From NCBI RefSeq assembly GCF_000285535.1, contig NZ_HE610986.1:275760-339759 (forward strand): a stretch of 64,000 nucleotides of DNA, read 5' to 3'. Positions 60,697-64,000 of the stretch are shown piece after piece (position 1 is the first letter of the stretch; every line of letters starts with the position of its first letter). The position numbers were made by a program, and so were the translations under genes. A model generated the notes under the pieces. The model was given only the letters and a program-made list of their open reading frames with translations, made no database searches and was not told the origin of the DNA. The stretch comes from Bacillus timonensis. Lineage in GTDB: Bacteria; Bacillota; Bacilli; Bacillales; Bacillaceae_L.

Positions 60697-61500
60697 TTAC
60701 TTCATTGTCAAGATTACTTTTGTATATCCTATTCTCATACCTGCACGTTCCATGTTATTTTGGCTGACTGAACCAAATCTCGCTTGACCGACAATTAACT
60801 TACAATTTTGCTCAGTCGCTTTATGCATACGCTGAGTGATTAGCGTAGTTTGTATGCCTTTATTACGAAACTCTGGTAAAGTTGCTGCGGCTGCTAAAGT
60901 TCCAATGTCATTCTTAACAAATAAAACCCCAATTCCTACAGGTACGTTTTCAATACATGCAAGATAGAATTTCCAATTTTCATTGTCGTAAAGAATTTTA
61001 TTATTTTGGGCTACCCCATCTTTTAAAAAAGCAGGCATCCCGAAGCCTTTTGTATAAATTTCAGCGAATACATCAAATTCATTTTTATCTAACTCACGAA
61101 CAGTGACTTTTGAATTAGTCCAATTATCTTGATGTGAAGAAAGGTCTAAGTAGAGGGTTGTGTGAAAATCATTTTGATAAAAACCAATGGTACCTAGGTG
61201 CAAAAGTAGTTCAGAAGAAACATGTCCAGGGGTTAGTTCTAAACGAACAGGAATATCCTTTTGTCTGTAAAATTGGATGATAGCATCTAGGTGTTTTTCA
61301 TCACCATCCGATAACCCCTTAACAGTGTTATAAGAAGGTCCTGGAATGTTCATAACTGAAAAGGCTGTTGCGTTTCCAAACTTTTCGATTTCGACACCCA
61401 TCGGATTTCCTTCAATTTCCTGTATAGCCCTAAGTCTAGAGTGCAATACCTCTATTTCAGATGTTTCTAAGGTTTGGGCAAATCTTTTCGTTACGACCAC
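60697..61500 (-). CDS. GNAT-family acetyltransferase with N-terminal extension
   Basis: 267 residues. The C-terminal GNAT domain carries GIGVLFVKNDIGTLAAAATL and FRNKGIQTTLITQRMHKATE for acetyl-CoA binding, ending in NMERAGMRIGYTKVI. The N-terminal 120 residues form a second, diverged GNAT-like unit. GTG at 61500 follows GGAAGTGG; the frame to 61554 lacks a site. Substrate unknown. Located just upstream of the VOC gene. Confidence 0.8.
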   Translation of the reverse strand: MVVTKRFAQTLETSEIEVLHSRLRAIQEIEGNPMGVEIEKFGNATAFSVMNIPGPSYNTVKGLSDGDEKHLDAIIQFYRQKDIPVRLELTPGHVSSELLLHLGTIGFYQNDFHTTLYLDLSSHQDNWTNSKVTVRELDKNEFDVFAEIYTKGFGMPAFLKDGVAQNNKILYDNENWKFYLACIENVPVGIGVLFVKNDIGTLAAAATLPEFRNKGIQTTLITQRMHKATEQNCKLIVGQARFGSVSQNNMERAGMRIGYTKVILTMK

Positions 61501-61625
61501 ATTTTCCACTTCCTTTACTGATAATCTTATAAAACTAGCAACTATGATAAACACAAGTCTTTTAAAAAGTCGATTAGGTAAAGAATCATACTTACCAGAA
61601 GAACTTGTGATATAGCCGACTGCTA

Positions 61626-62399
61626 TTAATTAGAAACCTTCCGACACACATAGATCATTTGGTAGCTGTCTTGTGTTAGGGGTGACTCGTTCCAGTCCTT
61701 GTAAACAGCTAAAATCTCAAATCCATTTTCTTTCAGAAGTCTATTCATTTCCTGAGGGAAGACATATCGCAATTTAATATTGGTTTTCATTTCATCAATC
61801 GTTTTTCCTGTGTCATCCATTTTCCTTCTAATTGTCGTGTAATGCTGAACCTGTTGAATAGTGTCATAGCTACTGATTGTGTAGACATTTATCATATTTC
61901 CTGTATCATCCTTGTAGCTTCTCCAGTATTCCTCAGTGGCCGGTTGAAGCAATTCATCCGCACTAGGAAATCTCGTACCAAAGATGAAGATTCCCTCTTT
62001 TTCAAGGTGACTGTAAACGGATGCGAGTAGTTGGTCCTGTTCCTCATTCGTGAGAAAATGCTGAAAAGAATTTCCTACGATAAAAATGAGTGGACTCTTT
62101 TCACCTAATTGGAGTTTCGTGCAGTCCTGTTCAATCCACTCAATTTCAAGATTCGTATTTTTCGTTTTCTTTTTTGCTTGAGTAAGCATGCCATTATGTA
62201 TGTCCACCCCAAATAGGGTATGTCCTGCTTGAGCTAGGGGAATTGTTGCACGGCCAGTTCCACATGCTAAATCAATGATTGGCCCGTTAACCTTTGTAGC
62301 CCATTTCATTAAAAATTTCACGTCGTCTTGGAATGGCTCGTTCTCCTGATCATAAAGATCCGGATCTTTGTATTCTTCAAAATTGTTAAATTGGTTCAT
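61626..62399 (-). CDS. Class I SAM-dependent methyltransferase
   Basis: 257 residues. SAM motif I is IIDLACGTGRATIPLAQAGH (about 38-57), motif II LFGVDIHNGMLTQAK and motif III PLIFIVGNSFQHFLTNEEQD. Likely a small-molecule methyltransferase; the substrate is unknown. ATG with AGGAG 9 bases upstream. It is 12 bases after the Nudix stop, so cotranscription is likely. Confidence 0.85.
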   Translation of the reverse strand: MNQFNNFEEYKDPDLYDQENEPFQDDVKFLMKWATKVNGPIIDLACGTGRATIPLAQAGHTLFGVDIHNGMLTQAKKKTKNTNLEIEWIEQDCTKLQLGEKSPLIFIVGNSFQHFLTNEEQDQLLASVYSHLEKEGIFIFGTRFPSADELLQPATEEYWRSYKDDTGNMINVYTISSYDTIQQVQHYTTIRRKMDDTGKTIDEMKTNIKLRYVFPQEMNRLLKENGFEILAVYKDWNESPLTQDSYQMIYVCRKVSN

Positions 62400-62411
62400 G
62401 TCGTATATCTC

Positions 62412-62858
62412 CTACTTTACATGTTTCTCTATTATGATCCTTGCTCTTTCATCCATATTGTTTGGAATTTCTGTTTTTGAAAAAAAACGAAGGTTTACGC
62501 TTTCTCCATCATTCATTTGTAAGTTCCCACTTATTTCATTCGCTATAAATACTGCAATTACATTGTATACCTCGTCACCATTTGGATATTTAAAGTAAAG
62601 TTCCCCACCTGATAATGTATCTATATGGATATATTTTTCTGCAACTAGTCCCGTTTCTTCGAATAATTCTCTTTTTGCCGTCTCCTCGAGAGTTTCTCCA
62701 GGTTCCATTGAGCCTCCTGGTAAACCCCATTCAAAGGTATCTGACCGAAGCTGTAACAGTATTTTGCCTTCTTGATTTTCAACTATTATAGTAGAACCAA
62801 CCAATATTAAAGGTCTCGTTCCAATTAGGTTTCTGATTTCACTCGTATAGTCTCCCAT
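62412..62858 (-). CDS. Nudix hydrolase (148 residues)
   Basis: Nudix box: GGSMEPGETLEETAKRELFE then ETGL. Paralogue of the Nudix protein at 13629: the N-terminus (YTSEIRNLIGTRPLILVG) and the YPNGDE... strand match it. The ATG at 62858 has AAAGGGG at 7 bases; the frame to 62936 has no site. Substrate unknown. Probably cotranscribed with the methyltransferase gene. Confidence 0.85.
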   Translation of the reverse strand: MGDYTSEIRNLIGTRPLILVGSTIIVENQEGKILLQLRSDTFEWGLPGGSMEPGETLEETAKRELFEETGLVAEKYIHIDTLSGGELYFKYPNGDEVYNVIAVFIANEISGNLQMNDGESVNLRFFSKTEIPNNMDERARIIIEKHVK

Positions 62859-62998
62859 ATCATTCCCCTTTGTAAAACTCGTTCTTATACTATTTTCCAC
62901 ATAAAGGTAGTCATATCCTTCTAAAACTGTAAGCAAACCCTACAATATGGTAAGATTAAAAAGGAAAATCTATCTTGTAATTGAAAGGCTTGGTTTTT

Positions 62999-63865
62999 GT
63001 GGTAAAAACAAAGAAAAAACGTGTTTTAACAGAGATTAAACAACTTATTATGATTACCATTGGGGCTCTAATCGCGGGCTTTGGGTTGGAATTATTTTTA
63101 GTGCCTAATAATATTTTGGACGGTGGGGTTATCGGTCTTTCCATCATTGCTTCAAAGATCTTTTCAGTTCCAATGAGTATCTTTCTCATCGTTTTAAATA
63201 TTCCGTTCCTTATTTTTGGATATCGAAAAATGGGAGTCAAATTTACTTTACATACGTTGTTTGGTGTCTTGGTATTATCAGCATTTACTGCATATTTGCA
63301 TCATTTTGAACCAGTAACAAATGATTTATTTTTAGCAACGGTTATTGGTGCGGTTATTTTAGGTACAGGTGTCGGGTTAGTTATCCGAACAGGTGGTGCA
63401 TTGGATGGCACTGAAATTTTGGCCATTATTGTAAGCAAGAAACGACCAGTCTCTGTAGGTCAAACGGTAATGATTATGAACGTGTTTATTTTTATCCTTG
63501 CTGCCTTACTTGTATTTAGTTGGGAAACGGCTATGTACTCGATTATTACTTATTACATCGCCTTTAAAATGATTGATATTGTGGTTGAAGGTATTGAAGA
63601 ATTAAAATCGGTAACCATTATTTCCGATACACCTGATAAGCTTGCAACTGAATTGAATAAGGTATTGGGTCGTGGAATTACCTTTATACATGGTGAAGGG
63701 GCCTACACAAATGAACCTAGAAAAATTATATATACAATTGTCAGCCGGATTGAACTTTCCACACTTAGGGAAATTGCGCATGAAATTGATCCAAGTGCAT
63801 TAATTGCGATTGAAAATATGGCAGATGTGACGGGAAGTAATTTTGGAAACGGTGAAGGACATTAA
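62999..63865 (+). CDS. YitT-family membrane protein (DUF161/DUF2179)
   Basis: 288 residues. Five or six transmembrane helices with the YitT repeats: LFLVPNNILDGGVIGLSIIA and VGLVIRTGGALDGTEILAII. A C-terminal cytosolic DUF2179 domain follows (GRGITFIHGEGAYTNEPRKI). B. subtilis has several such proteins (YitT, YvjA, YqfU and others) of unknown role. GTG at 62999 has AAAGG about 10 bases upstream; the TTG at 62981 is an alternative. Confidence 0.88.
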   Translation: MVKTKKKRVLTEIKQLIMITIGALIAGFGLELFLVPNNILDGGVIGLSIIASKIFSVPMSIFLIVLNIPFLIFGYRKMGVKFTLHTLFGVLVLSAFTAYLHHFEPVTNDLFLATVIGAVILGTGVGLVIRTGGALDGTEILAIIVSKKRPVSVGQTVMIMNVFIFILAALLVFSWETAMYSIITYYIAFKMIDIVVEGIEELKSVTIISDTPDKLATELNKVLGRGITFIHGEGAYTNEPRKIIYTIVSRIELSTLREIAHEIDPSALIAIENMADVTGSNFGNGEGH

Positions 63866-63870
63866 TTAAC

Positions 63871-63903
63871 AAATACAGAGGCTTGAGTGCCTCTGTATTT
63901 TTA
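63871..63903 (+). terminator. Terminator after the yitT-like gene
   Basis: AAATACAGAGGC pairs with GCCTCTGTATTT, followed by TTAGG. The remaining 97 bases to the window end hold no visible gene. Confidence 0.88.
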
Positions 63904-64000
63904 GGTTATTTAAAAAATCAGGTAAGAAGCGAATTTTGCTTTAATAGTTGTAACTTTGTTAGAATTTTTATCGATACTAAAAGAAATGAGTGATAAAGAT

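Overview
The window is low-GC chromosomal DNA from a Bacillaceae member (Bacillus sensu lato). The evidence is strong AGGAGG-type ribosome binding sites, frequent TTG and GTG starts, the csbA-uvrB-uvrA order, a YclJ/YclK two-component pair, a YjcZ-type protein, CzcD/CzcO, YitT and a LexA box before uvrB. I see no rRNA, tRNA, CRISPR array or intact IS element. The mobile-type DNA is a frameshifted REP-associated (Y1) transposase with nearby short palindromes, a foldback element and a TGTCG pentamer array.

Layout. 1-2.3 kb: RAYT pseudogene, REP-like palindromes, a Nudix gene and a membrane protein. 2.3-7.7 kb: uvrA, uvrB and csbA. 7.8-12.4 kb: an iron-complex/B12-type ABC importer and prfC. 12.5-14.4 kb: a 36-residue membrane peptide behind a textbook Fnr promoter, converging on a c-di-GMP-I riboswitch that follows a Myb/SANT-type gene, then a Nudix gene. 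14.6-18.3 kb: HtrA-type protease and YclK/YclJ. 19.7-22.2 kb: czcO-czrA-czcD metal-efflux operon with promoter and operator. 22.3-25.2 kb: molybdopterin oxidoreductase broken by one frameshift. 25-37 kb: accessory genes (GNATs, FAD monooxygenase, RsiV/PdaC-like lipoprotein, RlmA-type rRNA methyltransferase with a leader-peptide attenuator, LmrA/QacA-type efflux with its TetR regulator, SDR, membrane metalloprotease). 37-46 kb: mostly small membrane proteins and lipoproteins, an ECF sigma/anti-sigma pair and an HNH protein. 46-51 kb: MFS transporter, GNAT, and mqo behind a long structured leader. 51-55 kb: glutaredoxin-like protein, DUF2332, DUF4275 and others. 55.4-60 kb: a MarR-controlled cluster of C-S lyase, amino-acid permease, tandem AhpD-type protein and RidA. 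60-64 kb: VOC, GNAT, methyltransferase, Nudix and YitT.

The most notable signals are regulatory. First, a 9-codon leader ORF ending Arg-Tyr-Arg lies directly before a terminator hairpin upstream of an rlmA-type 23S rRNA methyltransferase, which looks like macrolide-responsive attenuation. Second, a c-di-GMP-I aptamer has no same-strand ORF behind it and points antisense at an Fnr-driven micro-ORF. Third, mqo has a long leader with mutually exclusive hairpins. Fourth, C-S lyase and RidA share an operon, which makes chemical sense because the lyase releases 2-aminoacrylate and RidA removes it.

All assignments come from reading the sequence and recalling family features. No database search was run. 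Residue numbers are approximate and refer to the start chosen in each entry.
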